A stretch of DNA of 64,000 nucleotides, taken from NCBI GenBank assembly GCA_965221105.1, contig OZ244871.1, forward strand, positions 1,984,001-2,048,000, read 5' to 3'. This DNA is from GM7GCV1 sp965221105. GTDB taxonomy: Bacteria; Pseudomonadota; Gammaproteobacteria; Pseudomonadales; GM7GCV1. The notes beneath the pieces were generated by a model that searched no databases, was not told the origin of the DNA, and was given only the letters and a program-made list of their open reading frames with translations. Position 1 is the first letter of the stretch. Each line of letters opens with the position of its first letter. Made by a program: the position numbers and the translations under genes. This document shows positions 36,016 through 44,160 of this stretch, one piece after another.

Positions 36016-36870
36016 TCACGAGTTGAGCTCGCGGAGTTTCCTTAGCGCTGTCGTAACGCTGTTCTCCGGATTCTCGACATTGAAGGGCAAGCAGATCAGT
36101 CTGATGTCCTCAATTATGCAGTATTCCAGCGTTGTGTGAAAATCACGGGTACGGGGATAGACCAGCGCTACGACATCGCATTTATAGGCCTTGGCGTAGG
36201 CGCAGAGCTGGTACACATCGCCCTGGTCGATGCCATTCTTTGGGTTATCATTGGACGGGTTGATGCGCTTCCACTTGGCATCGAGTATAAAAGTGGTGCC
36301 ACCCCCGTCCTCGAGATAGAGGTCGGGTCTTAACACGAACGCCTCGCGTTTCTTGCGATAGGAGATGTGCGCCATAGCTTTTTATGGACCCTGGCGGGAC
36401 ACGGTGAAGTCCTGCTGGTAGCGTCGAAAACTGCGGGACACGAAATCCTCGAACACCTGTTCCATGGGGAACAGCAGGGAAACGCTGGTGTATTGCCCCG
36501 CAAAAGTAGTGAGTCCCCGGTTGAACAGAAACAGCCCGACCCATTGCATCACTGGCTCATAAAGGCGCATAGTCCGATCGACGTGACGCTTTTCCCAGTC
36601 CGCTTGAGGGTTAGGCAACTCGGGCACGCCGGCAAACGCGGCCCTTACTCTGCGCAGCAGCAAGGCATTCTCGTCGCTGCTGATAACAGGCGCGAGTCTG
36701 GCGAGTGTGGTGTGAATGAGACATCATGGCCTGCCGGTTGACGCTCATCTCGTCATGGGCCACGAAGAACTGTGCCCCGTTGGTCAGGTTCGTCCGTAAC
36801 TGGTCACGAAACAGAAGGCGCCCCCGCAGGTAGGGCAAACTCTCCTCGGCGGGGACGTACCGGCGCGCCG
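36016..36870 (-). pseudogene. mcrC: Broken mcrC (5-methylcytosine restriction subunit)
   Basis: Three frames read in order along the minus strand give one McrC-like protein. They are YVPAEESLPYLRGRLLFRDQ with FFVAHDEMSVNRQ, then MRLYEPVMQWVGLFLFNRG with SVSLLFPMEQVFEDFVSRSF, and then VLRPDLYLEDGGGTTFILDA with KWKRI and QGDVYQLCAYAKAYKCDVVA. The last is the endonuclease domain with its D...D-x-K residues. Frameshifts near 36375 and 36650-36700, and loss of the N-terminus, inactivate it. No mcrB GTPase is present. The upstream break joins an integrase tail. Confidence 0.75.
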
Positions 36871-36904
36871 GTCCTGAACCAGACTTGGTGCCAATGGGAA
36901 AATC

Positions 36905-37124
36905 TGCGTCCCCTCAAGCAATTTGCAGAAGCCGCGAAGTATTAAAGATTGATGACTTTCGTCCACACGACCTGCATCGCACGGGTGCGACTTGGATCAC
37001 CGCGGCTGGCCTGCCAAAGCTCTACGCACGGCTAATGCTCAACCATAGTGATGGCGAACGTGATGTTACGGGGGAAGTCTATGTCCAGTATTCCTACGAC
37101 CTTGAGAAGCAACGTGCCGCTTAA
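36905..37124 (+). pseudogene. C-terminal fragment of a P4-type phage integrase
   Basis: FRPHDLHRTGATWITAAGLP and LMLNHSDGERDVTGEVYVQY with SYDLEKQRAA carry the His-x-x-Arg, His and Tyr region of a tyrosine integrase of the island/prophage type. A TAA ends the frame at 37122. Beyond it the reading continues in the same frame (MLDQIVTCESVSDIPT) to 37230, as in the longer family tail. The catalytic N-terminal two thirds are absent. It marks a former genomic island. Confidence 0.75.
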
Positions 37125-37244
37125 GTCTGGGCATTCATGCTGGATCAAATTGTCACCTGCGAATCTGTTAGTGATATCCCGACGCTGGCAGAAATCAGAA
37201 ACAGGGTGAAGAACGCTGGACTTCTCTAGGGCGATTGCACAAGG

Positions 37245-38792
37245 CTATTCATTACGATTGAAAATTTCATCGTACTTATTTTCGATAGCCTGAACCTCTT
37301 TGCCCGTCAGAGCGGAGAACTCCTTACCACGAGCACGATTGGAAAATCGACCGCCATTTTGGTTCAAAAACCTGATAAGCAGATCAACCATTTTATCGGG
37401 CATGTCGATGTAGTTCTTTATGAAGTCATTCAAAAGATCGTACTTCGTCAGATAATCCACTTCTTCTGGCAGTATTTTATTGACAGTCTCTTCCACGCAC
37501 TCAAAGAAAAACTCAGCTTGTTTGGTCGCATCAAAATAGCGATAAAGGTTTACTGTCTCGTTGAGAACTTCAACATTGCCCTTGTCCGTTGGACGCCACT
37601 CGACCAGATCAAGTCGAGGTTTGGAGTAATGCTCCAGCGTGCGCCTGTAATCGTCAACGCGATCCAGAATGACGGCGGACACGGGAAAAACCAAGCCCCT
37701 CGGAACAAAACCTTGTTCCGCCAAGATATGGTGAAACAAATAACGATGGATACGGCCATTGCCGTCCTCAAAGGGATGAATGAAGACAAAGCCGAATGCG
37801 ATCAACGTGGCTGTAAGAACAGGGTCGTAGTCGCTGGTCGTTAACAACTGGCTGGCCTCTATTAAGCCTGAAAGCAGGCTTTCCAAATCATCAGGCCGTG
37901 CCGAGATATGAACAGGCATTGGCATTCCTGTGGCACGATCATGATCGCCAACGAATCCGCCTTCGAAACGAAGGCCGGGCATGATGAAGCGGCTGTCTGC
38001 AATGACAATGGATTGCAGATACTCAAGCTCATTAATGCTCAATGCTCGCTGTCCCGCCTCACCGATGATCTTGCCCCAACGCTCGATACGATTATGCGGC
38101 GGTGTCTCGCCTTCAATCGTATAAGATGCCTTGGAGTCTTTAAGCAAGAGGAAAGCTGCCGCACGGCTTAGCAGGTCGGCGTGTGTTTTGCCGATATGAT
38201 CCACTGCCACCTGTGAAAGATTCATGGAGATAAACTGATCCAGTCTTTTGGTGCGGCGGATCAGTGGGCAAAATTCGCGGGTTCCGGGCAGGTTGTTGCG
38301 CACGCGATGTCGTTTTGAATCGTGGGATGCAGCAGCGTATTGCAGCTTCTCGTTAATCAGGGGAACAAAGTTTCCCTGCGTGGTATCGTCCAGTTTGAGT
38401 GTTGTATCCGTCAGCCATTCATACAAAAACCAGAGTCGGCGGCTATAACTGCCCGTTGGCTCTGCCTTGACGATGTTGACGATCTCTTGTGGATCAATGG
38501 CGTCGAACAGGGTTTTGAGAATGGCCAGATCAATGCCTTCGTACTTCAGGGCGAAGGTCAGATGGCCTTGCAAGGTATCGTCGGGCTTGTGCCGTGGCGT
38601 GTATAACTGCCAGCGCCCGTGCTCGACCTTCCTGTGTTTTGTGCCTATGGCGCACAGGCTGTCCGGCGCAGGTACAGCCAGCGTATGCCCCTCAATGAGC
38701 GCGGCATAGCCTGCATAGGTTGCCCCCACCTCCAGAGCTGGAAAAGCGTGAAAAACTCTTATGCTTCCTGATTTTTGATTATATTGCGCCAT
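37245..38792 (-). CDS. Fic-family protein with intact active site
   Basis: 515 residues. The full Fic motif FIHPFEDGNGRIHRYLFHHI is near residue 338, and an inhibitory motif is near residue 222 (KASYTIEGETPP, S/T-x-x-x-E-G). It probably transfers AMP or a related group to a hydroxyl of a target protein, and is held in check by its own inhibitory helix. The N-terminal 190 residues (SIRVFHAFPALEVGATYAG, YEWLTDTTLKLDD) look like the extension found in large bacterial Fic proteins, and a C-terminal helical part follows. It is monocistronic, next to the integrase remnant. Confidence 0.85.
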   Translation of the reverse strand: MAQYNQKSGSIRVFHAFPALEVGATYAGYAALIEGHTLAVPAPDSLCAIGTKHRKVEHGRWQLYTPRHKPDDTLQGHLTFALKYEGIDLAILKTLFDAIDPQEIVNIVKAEPTGSYSRRLWFLYEWLTDTTLKLDDTTQGNFVPLINEKLQYAAASHDSKRHRVRNNLPGTREFCPLIRRTKRLDQFISMNLSQVAVDHIGKTHADLLSRAAAFLLLKDSKASYTIEGETPPHNRIERWGKIIGEAGQRALSINELEYLQSIVIADSRFIMPGLRFEGGFVGDHDRATGMPMPVHISARPDDLESLLSGLIEASQLLTTSDYDPVLTATLIAFGFVFIHPFEDGNGRIHRYLFHHILAEQGFVPRGLVFPVSAVILDRVDDYRRTLEHYSKPRLDLVEWRPTDKGNVEVLNETVNLYRYFDATKQAEFFFECVEETVNKILPEEVDYLTKYDLLNDFIKNYIDMPDKMVDLLIRFLNQNGGRFSNRARGKEFSALTGKEVQAIENKYDEIFNRNE

Positions 38793-38964
38793 ATCGGTGA
38801 ATTCTGGCTAAAGCTAATCGTTCTGCATCATGGCATGAAAAACGATTATTGCCCATGAAACATGCTTACATATAGACCTTAATATGAAAAATGATTACAT
38901 CAACCAATGCGGCTCTCAGTACACGGGGTATGATCTATAGAAGGCGATTTCTGTATCCAGTTTC

Positions 38965-39146
38965 GTAACTACTCGCTCCCCTTCTCCTGCTTGATCATTT
39001 CGGCGGCGGTGCCGTTGAGGGCGATCTGGATGGCGGTCAGCGGGTTGTAGCCCTGGTTGGCCATGGACTGGAGAGAGCTGGAGATTCGGCAGTGGGCCTC
39101 GGCGTGACGGAGGGTTCGGAAGTACCCGGATACTGTCTGCCTGACT
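38965..39146 (-). mobile_element. IS66-family remnant, 3' end only
   Basis: Begins with the element end GTAACTACTCGCTCCCC and continues with the transposase C-terminal coding region on the minus strand, as in the 1.5-kb copy, up to the equivalent of KVRQKVSGCF. It then stops abruptly and joins the 90-bp repeat. The other end is missing, so the join is a deletion or recombination scar, not an insertion boundary. Confidence 0.8.
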
Positions 39147-39235
39147 GTGGATTGCGGTGTACTGTTGGAAACGACATCTGATCAGCACCACCTGTGCCGG
39201 AACAACGCCAGCCTGGTACACCCCAAAAAAAGGGA
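39145..39235. repeat. 90-bp dispersed repeat, copy 2
   Basis: Matches 3499-3588 with about five substitutions and ends at the same A-tract, where copy 1 continues into the terminator of surface gene A. Here the hairpin is lost (AGGGAACTACATGGG). It appears to be the leftover flank of a third surface-gene locus. Confidence 0.75.
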
Positions 39236-39439
39236 ACTACATGGGAAAGTTGACAGCCTTCCTTTTATAAATCCCATCATTTTTTAGCGGTACAGCCGGT
39301 GCCGGAGTGAGTGTTGGATAGTCAGCGAAAACTTGCTATCGTGCCCGATGCCTGACAATAGTCAACACTAGATGGGACCGATGAAACGACATGATGACGA
39401 CGACCCCCCGCTAGACTGACGGCCCTCGCGGCGACCGCG

Positions 39440-39928
39440 ATGATGTGCTCCCTGCTGCTTGCAGGCGCAGCGCAGGCGCAAGACCACATACCGACAGCAG
39501 AACAATGCAATGACAGCCGCCTGTTCAGTCTGGAGAAGAAGGTATTTCTCGGTGATGGCACCATGCGCGAAGGCGCAGGGGGCACAGGCAGAAATGGAAT
39601 CCAGGTCAATAGGGCGGCCCGTTGCGGCAGTATTGATCGGAATTTGCTGAATGAAACGCCTTTCTGCATGAATGTCTGGGACACAACCCCATGCGAGAAC
39701 ACCGCTTGTCAACATATTGGTGCCAAGATTGTAGGAGGGGTTGAGATGGCCACAGCTTCCACGCACTTTGTGTTCGCTACCGTGGCTGCGGGCTCCGCAT
39801 TCCAAGGTTACCTTGTGGCGGCGACGAATAGCAACGCGGTCAGGGACAACCCTGCCAACCGACTCATCATCACCCTGGCAGACAATCCGAGCCAAAATGC
39901 GGTGTTCGAGATTAGGGACGACGACTGA
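39440..39928 (+). CDS. Putative secreted protein of unknown family
   Basis: 162 residues. The N-terminus MMCSLLLAGAAQAQ is the end of a signal peptide with cleavage expected after AQA; the in-frame residues just upstream (LTALAATA) complete the hydrophobic core but have no ATG, so the start may be damaged. The mature part has several cysteines (EQCNDSRLF, ARCGSIDRN, TPFCMNVWDTTPCENTACQH) and a beta-like tail. I do not recognise it. It could be a recently broken gene; no good ribosome site precedes 39440. Confidence 0.45.
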   Translation: MMCSLLLAGAAQAQDHIPTAEQCNDSRLFSLEKKVFLGDGTMREGAGGTGRNGIQVNRAARCGSIDRNLLNETPFCMNVWDTTPCENTACQHIGAKIVGGVEMATASTHFVFATVAAGSAFQGYLVAATNSNAVRDNPANRLIITLADNPSQNAVFEIRDDD

Positions 39929-40178
39929 CGTGGTCGGGGAGGCCGCAAGCGTCGCTATCAGCCTTCCGGTGCCTTGCCTGCGGACATCAATGCCGCATTG
40001 AACATACTGGCCTTGGGGACGAGGGCTGCCCGATGAAAGAGGCGGCGACATTGATCGGCCTCAAGAAGCGTCAAAGAATAGCGGAACGAAGCAGGTCGCT
40101 ATGACTTGTCAACTTTCGTATAATTAAGTCCCATATAATTTTCCCACCTACCTCACTTACAAGCGCTCCCCCCTTCAA
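39929..40178. other. Intergenic stretch with a direct-repeat element
   Basis: No gene seen. It contains CTTGTCAACTTTCGTAT... (40105-40133), which recurs with small changes at 41987-42013, just before the terminator of surface gene B. The two copies bracket the nucleotidyltransferase module. Confidence 0.5.
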
Positions 40179-40883
40179 ATGAATGATCAATCGGTCATCA
40201 AGGTCACACCGCTTATACAAGAAGCCGCACATGTCGCCCTCACTCTATGGAACGCGATAGGCGGGATGTTTGGTGAAGATCTTGTGCTAGGCGGGGGAAC
40301 AGCATTGGCCGCACGATGGAAGCACCGGGTCTCGACCGATGTCGATTTTTTCCTCCCCCCGTCGGCCCTGCAAACACTGTCCCAACATGAGACCCAAAAG
40401 CTCACAGACACACTTCTTGAAATTGAAGACGCTCGAAAAGAGCGCACATGGTGCGGCCCGATCGCAATCAATTGCGAGATTTCAGGGGTGCCTGTGAGTG
40501 TTAGAGAGATGATGTCCTATCGACCACCAACACAAACCCTCGCCTCAAAAGACGGACCACCCTTACAAGATATCGCCGACATCCTCCTAGGCAAGCTGCG
40601 CCATAGGATGGCAACAATCGGAAGATTCGCCATACGCGATTTGTTCGATATCAACGTTGCCTATCAAATAGAGCCAGACACCATAAAACAAGCTGTCGCC
40701 CAACTCACCGACCGGGAGTTTCAAAACATTGTAGCAGGCATCAAACGCCTGCCCGATGACTGGCATGCGGGCGATCCTCAGAAGCTCATCTCCCCTGCCT
40801 ACAACTTTGAGAACGACCTCCTTAGCCAAGCAATCAACGTATTGATACAATCCAACGAACACGTGGGCGGCCTGTCAAGATGA
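40179..40883 (+). CDS. AbiEii-like nucleotidyltransferase (toxin-type)
   Basis: 234 residues of the AbiEii/AbiGii nucleotidyltransferase family. The catalytic signature is LVLGGGTALAARWKHRVSTD followed by VDFF, i.e. GG...S-x-D-x-D. The ILLGKLRHRM and RDLFDINVAY segments also occur in this family. Members act as toxins in type IV-like abortive infection systems (MenT/AbiEii) by adding nucleotides to tRNA or other targets. The ATG is overlapped at the gene's end by the next gene (ATGA), implying a two-gene unit. No AbiEi-type winged-helix antitoxin is present upstream. Confidence 0.7.
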   Translation: MNDQSVIKVTPLIQEAAHVALTLWNAIGGMFGEDLVLGGGTALAARWKHRVSTDVDFFLPPSALQTLSQHETQKLTDTLLEIEDARKERTWCGPIAINCEISGVPVSVREMMSYRPPTQTLASKDGPPLQDIADILLGKLRHRMATIGRFAIRDLFDINVAYQIEPDTIKQAVAQLTDREFQNIVAGIKRLPDDWHAGDPQKLISPAYNFENDLLSQAINVLIQSNEHVGGLSR

Positions 40884-41323
40884 ACATCCGGTTTGAGAGG
40901 CTGCGTCCAGATAAAGACTTCATGGAATTGCGTGAAGCTGTCAGATCCCCGATCAGGTCCCAATTGGAAATCTGCTCCGCCATCCTCAAAAAACACTGCG
41001 CCGGAAATAAGAACCTCCCAAGCGACCTCAACGAGGACGAGGCTCGCGATGCCTTCAACAGCAACCCCAGATCACACCCACTGTCTGAACTAGTACAGTG
41101 GGCTTTGGACAGCCTGCATCCAGCAGAACAGCTTATGCTCGTGACGATAGGCGGCGTGGAACCCATCGCGATGGCACGACATGTCAGAGCGCACCACTAT
41201 CCCCTCCCAGATCTCGTCCCATTCCTGAATCAATTCGCCGCGCACACATCGCCGCCACAAGAAGAACCTGTACGCTTTCTCAATGTGGGGGACTTCCTCC
41301 CAGACGCTAGAGTCTGGCAATGA
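40880..41323 (+). CDS. Unknown protein coupled to the nucleotidyltransferase
   Basis: 147 residues, soluble, mainly helical by eye (RSPIRSQLEICSAILKKHCA, LHPAEQLMLVTIGG), no recognised domain. Its ATG lies within the stop of the nucleotidyltransferase gene, so the two are translated together. By position it could be the neutralising partner or a second effector. The family assignment is open. No helix-turn-helix that would fit an AbiEi-type antitoxin is apparent. Confidence 0.6.
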   Translation: MNIRFERLRPDKDFMELREAVRSPIRSQLEICSAILKKHCAGNKNLPSDLNEDEARDAFNSNPRSHPLSELVQWALDSLHPAEQLMLVTIGGVEPIAMARHVRAHHYPLPDLVPFLNQFAAHTSPPQEEPVRFLNVGDFLPDARVWQ

Positions 41324-41541
41324 AGCCACAACCCAAGCGTCCGACATTCAAGATTCTTACGAGTGTAAGCACGACACATCTCTTTGTACACGCCAATAGC
41401 TTCTCGCACGCCACCGGTCCATTTCCAAAACCAACCTCTATCGACCGCCGAATGTAATGCGCGTGATTGAAGGGGGTGCTTTCAGAGATCAAATGCAAAT
41501 TCCGTATATTCCGAGCAAAGACACATCCTCGGAGGGTGGTC

Positions 41542-41655
41542 ATGGCCGTGAAGGTGATGCTGATCGAAGACGAGGCGGATATTCAAGAGACGCTGGCGCT
41601 TTCATTCATGCGCGCAGGCTTGGATGTGATTGAAGCCGACAGCGCCAAGAAATAG
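41542..41655 (+). pseudogene. Response-regulator receiver domain stub
   Basis: AVKVMLIEDEADIQETLALS followed by FMRAGLDVIEADSAKK and a stop is the first third of a CheY-like receiver: the acidic pair is present, but the phosphorylated Asp and the Lys are missing. The rest of the gene is lost. GTCATGG at 41540 supplies the start. Confidence 0.65.
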
Positions 41656-41690
41656 CTAACGAGGGATATTCTTTAGGCGTGTATCGTACA

Positions 41691-41909
41691 TCACGATGCG
41701 CCTATATGCGACGAGATTTTATGGTCGCAGCACCAATAGTCGATACAGCAAACAGGACGACACCCCCCGACGATAAGAATATTTGCAAGTGAGCCGAAGA
41801 CCAGTCCTGTGCCACTCAAGAGCAAGACACCAGCAAGGCCACTGAGGATGATCGGCCACCGGGCTTGAATTTTCAAAAACACTCGTCTTGCACGTGACGG
41901 AGGATACAT
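41691..41909 (-). CDS. Possible small membrane protein
   Basis: 72 codons starting MYPPSRARRVFLKIQARWPI, with one convincing helix (ILSGLAGVLLLSGTGLVFGS) and a Cys-rich C-terminus. There is a weak ribosome site. Not recognised; the codon evidence is too short to be sure, and it may be the decayed end of a longer gene. Confidence 0.25.
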   Translation of the reverse strand: MYPPSRARRVFLKIQARWPIILSGLAGVLLLSGTGLVFGSLANILIVGGCRPVCCIDYWCCDHKISSHIGAS

Positions 41910-42010
41910 GTCTCAATGACATGCAGGTATTGCGTCTTTTGCCATGTTTATATTTTACTCAATTCGAGGGCGATCGACAGGCAGTGCTTGTCAACTTTTG
42001 TATATAAGTC

Positions 42011-42046
42011 CCAAAAAAAAGGGAGCCGAAGCTCCCCTTTTTTATA
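42011..42046 (-). terminator. Rho-independent terminator of surface gene B
   Basis: On the minus strand GGGAGC, TTCG tetraloop, GCTCCC and eight T. It is a perfect stem with the stable tetraloop. The A-tract on the other side could let it work in both directions. Confidence 0.9.
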
Positions 42047-42070
42047 CCAGCTGCGTACTGGCGTGTGCTG

Positions 42071-43525
42071 TTACCGATTCAGTGGATGCAGTACAACCGT
42101 GTCGGTAGAACCATCTGAAACATTCACCTGAGTGGTCGCCACAGTAATGCTCGTGGAGGGCACTTCGAAGGTGATTACCCCGGCAGCACGGGGGCTTTTA
42201 CCCTCCTCGACCTCCAGGGTGACCAGATCGGTCATCTTGATGACCATGACTTCCCCGGCAGGTACTGTACCCCGTGCGTACGTGCCAGCTGTGGCCATGA
42301 CACCATCTTCCGTTCTGAACTCGACTTGGTAGTCCGCATCACGACTGCCTTTGTTCGTCAGCACCAGGCGGTGATTGTACCCACTGTATGTGCTGATATA
42401 GGGAATATCCACACTGAGGCCATCACGCACAATGCTACCAAACACACCGGACTTATCCTCCGGATTGACAGTGTTATCTTTCGCTGCAAACTTGAACGTA
42501 TAGTCATATGTCGATGGCTGGATAGCCGATTCTCCGCCCGCGGTGAGTTTCAAGCGGTGGTCCATGGCAAGGGGGTTTGTGCCGCTGGGCGCAACGAACG
42601 TATATACAATCGAACCACCGTCCTCGGCGAATTTGCCGGGGATACTGTTACTAGCATTGACACTATCATCAACATCTGTGGCGGAGTTCAACGTAGCATG
42701 ATCTTCCTGCTGTTTGCCCTCCTCATCCTCTGTCAGAGTAAAATCACCCTCAACAGTGAGCGTTGACCCTGCTTTCAGGAGATCAGTCAGTTGTACCTGC
42801 ACCATATCAGGCGTATGTACACCCATGTTCACTCCGACCTCAACTGTGCCAAGGGTAGCCGTAGTAGCGGTTGCGTTGCTACCAGGTACAAAGTTCAAGA
42901 AACTAGTCGCGACACTTGCCGTGAACCTCCGTGACTCGCTCACGGCCACCTTCAGACCCGGGGCAAACATGGCAATCGCACCAGATTCACTATCGAGGGT
43001 GGCGCCGACATTGCCTCTCGCCTCTGTCAGATCATCAGGGTCATAGAATTTGACTTCCGCAGTCACCGTACCGCTTGTGGACTCGACCTTTATCAACGGT
43101 TCAGTTGCTGCGTCAATTGTACGGTCTCCATCTCTATCGGAATTGAAAGTTATCACAGCGCCTAGTGGTACATCGCCCTCTTGAATCTGGAGAATGGCAA
43201 ATGACTCATTCGTAGCAGTAGTAATCGGTCTGGTGCCTAGACCAACATCACCAAAGTCGACATTTAGAGCACCAGCGAACTCCGCCCCGCGCAGATCAAT
43301 CCGGATGTAGGAGTCTTGTGGTATAAGAATATCAGGGGTGACGCTAAAACCGGAGTGCACGACATCAAGCGCATTAGCACCAGTACCAGCAACATACTCA
43401 GAGGCATACTTGATGGCTGGCGAGGGCGAGGCGGCAGTGGCGCTAAGGTTTACTTGTGCGGTGGCCGCACCCGAAACCATCAGCAGGGCGGCACCTGCAA
43501 CGCCAAACAATTTCTTGGTAAACAT
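42071..43525 (-). CDS. Secreted beta-rich surface-type protein, copy B
   Basis: 484 residues, paralogue of the gene at 3635-5122, in the same orientation. The signal peptide is identical (MFTKKLFGVAGAALLMVSGA). Long identical blocks include FVPGSNATATTATLGTVEVG, GDFTLTEDEEGKQQE and the last 40 residues apart from small changes. Residues about 80-140 differ in sequence and length (GALNVDFGDVGLGTRPITTA here), as does a short loop near residue 312 (VAPSGTNPLAMDH). Differences are clustered rather than spread evenly, which suggests diversification or recombination. No cysteine, no membrane segment. It ends the accessory island, next to an IS1634-type stub. Confidence 0.75.
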   Translation of the reverse strand: MFTKKLFGVAGAALLMVSGAATAQVNLSATAASPSPAIKYASEYVAGTGANALDVVHSGFSVTPDILIPQDSYIRIDLRGAEFAGALNVDFGDVGLGTRPITTATNESFAILQIQEGDVPLGAVITFNSDRDGDRTIDAATEPLIKVESTSGTVTAEVKFYDPDDLTEARGNVGATLDSESGAIAMFAPGLKVAVSESRRFTASVATSFLNFVPGSNATATTATLGTVEVGVNMGVHTPDMVQVQLTDLLKAGSTLTVEGDFTLTEDEEGKQQEDHATLNSATDVDDSVNASNSIPGKFAEDGGSIVYTFVAPSGTNPLAMDHRLKLTAGGESAIQPSTYDYTFKFAAKDNTVNPEDKSGVFGSIVRDGLSVDIPYISTYSGYNHRLVLTNKGSRDADYQVEFRTEDGVMATAGTYARGTVPAGEVMVIKMTDLVTLEVEEGKSPRAAGVITFEVPSTSITVATTQVNVSDGSTDTVVLHPLNR

Positions 43526-43568
43526 GGAGTAAACTCCCTAAATTAAAAGTATTTAAATTAAAGGAGGA

Positions 43569-43590
43569 CCCCGGTGAAGACACACCGGGG
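43569..43590 (-). promoter_or_regulatory. Stable hairpin in the 5' leader of surface gene B
   Basis: Same CCCCGGTG/CACCGGGG stem and loop as in copy A, at the same distance from the start codon. Confidence 0.65.
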
Positions 43591-43686
43591 ACTCCAGTTA
43601 GCTAATGTCATACTGTCTATAGGGAGTATTCGATTCAGTTTTTTCCGGAACTAAAACGAACCAATAGAAGATATGACAGTCCTATT

Positions 43687-43723
43687 CTGTCTGTCTGTCT
43701 GTCTGTCAAGTCTTTTTTGCGCT
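43687..43723 (-). promoter_or_regulatory. Candidate promoter of surface gene B with CTGT repeat tract
   Basis: As in copy A: A-tracts, TTGACA (43704-43709) and GACA repeats running into the spacer. Here the plus-strand tract is CTGT five times plus C (43687-43707), one unit more than in copy A. The TAGGAC hexamer is therefore 19 bases from the -35 box. Confidence 0.5.
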
Positions 43724-43745
43724 TTTTTTATCGGCCCCGTGTTCA

Positions 43746-43809
43746 GTCCGCCGCCGCTCTCCCGGTGAATGAGGGCGGAGCCCGAACTGGAGGGAGAGGG
43801 GCGGCGGAC
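43746..43809. repeat. Inverted repeat beyond the promoter of surface gene B
   Basis: Arms 43746-43763 and 43792-43809 (18 bases, one mismatch) around a 28-base loop. It occupies the same relative place as the 28-bp inverted repeat of locus A, but its sequence is unrelated. Confidence 0.7.
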
Positions 43810-43989
43810 GCTTCTGCCTCTCTGGGTGTCCATGTCGACGACCGCTGGCATCAGGCTCGACGCCAGAACTGATGCAGACCGTCGGTCGATACACGCGCCC
43901 TCCCGCCAACGTCCGGCTATACACCCCCGTCCATCCATCCGAGGAGTCCTGAACTGAACCTGTCATCGCCTTCAGCCTCATCCCGCCCT

Positions 43990-44160
43990 ACCATGGGTTC
44001 GTCCCTAAGTAGTACCCGGCGGAGGGCGTCGATCTTGGCCTTGGGCCACTTGGAGAGATTGGCCAGGGTGCGTTTCCTGACCTTGCCGTTCTCGCGCCAG
44101 CCTTCACGCAGGAGGATGGCGGGTCGGGGAATTGCGGTTGGGGACGGATTCGATATACAT
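43990..44160 (-). pseudogene. N-terminal stub of an IS1634-type transposase
   Basis: MYIESVPNRNS starts at 44160, shifts frame, and continues AILLREGWRENGKVRKRTLA and NLSKWPKAKIDALRRVL, the N-terminus of IS1634-family transposases. After about 55 residues homology ends. The catalytic domain is absent. Confidence 0.7.

Noticed and set aside
3635..43525. The two surface genes as a phage or transposon terminal repeat pair
   Set aside because: The interval between them contains essential genes (gatCAB, mreBCD), so it is not a mobile unit; they are better seen as paralogues in direct orientation.
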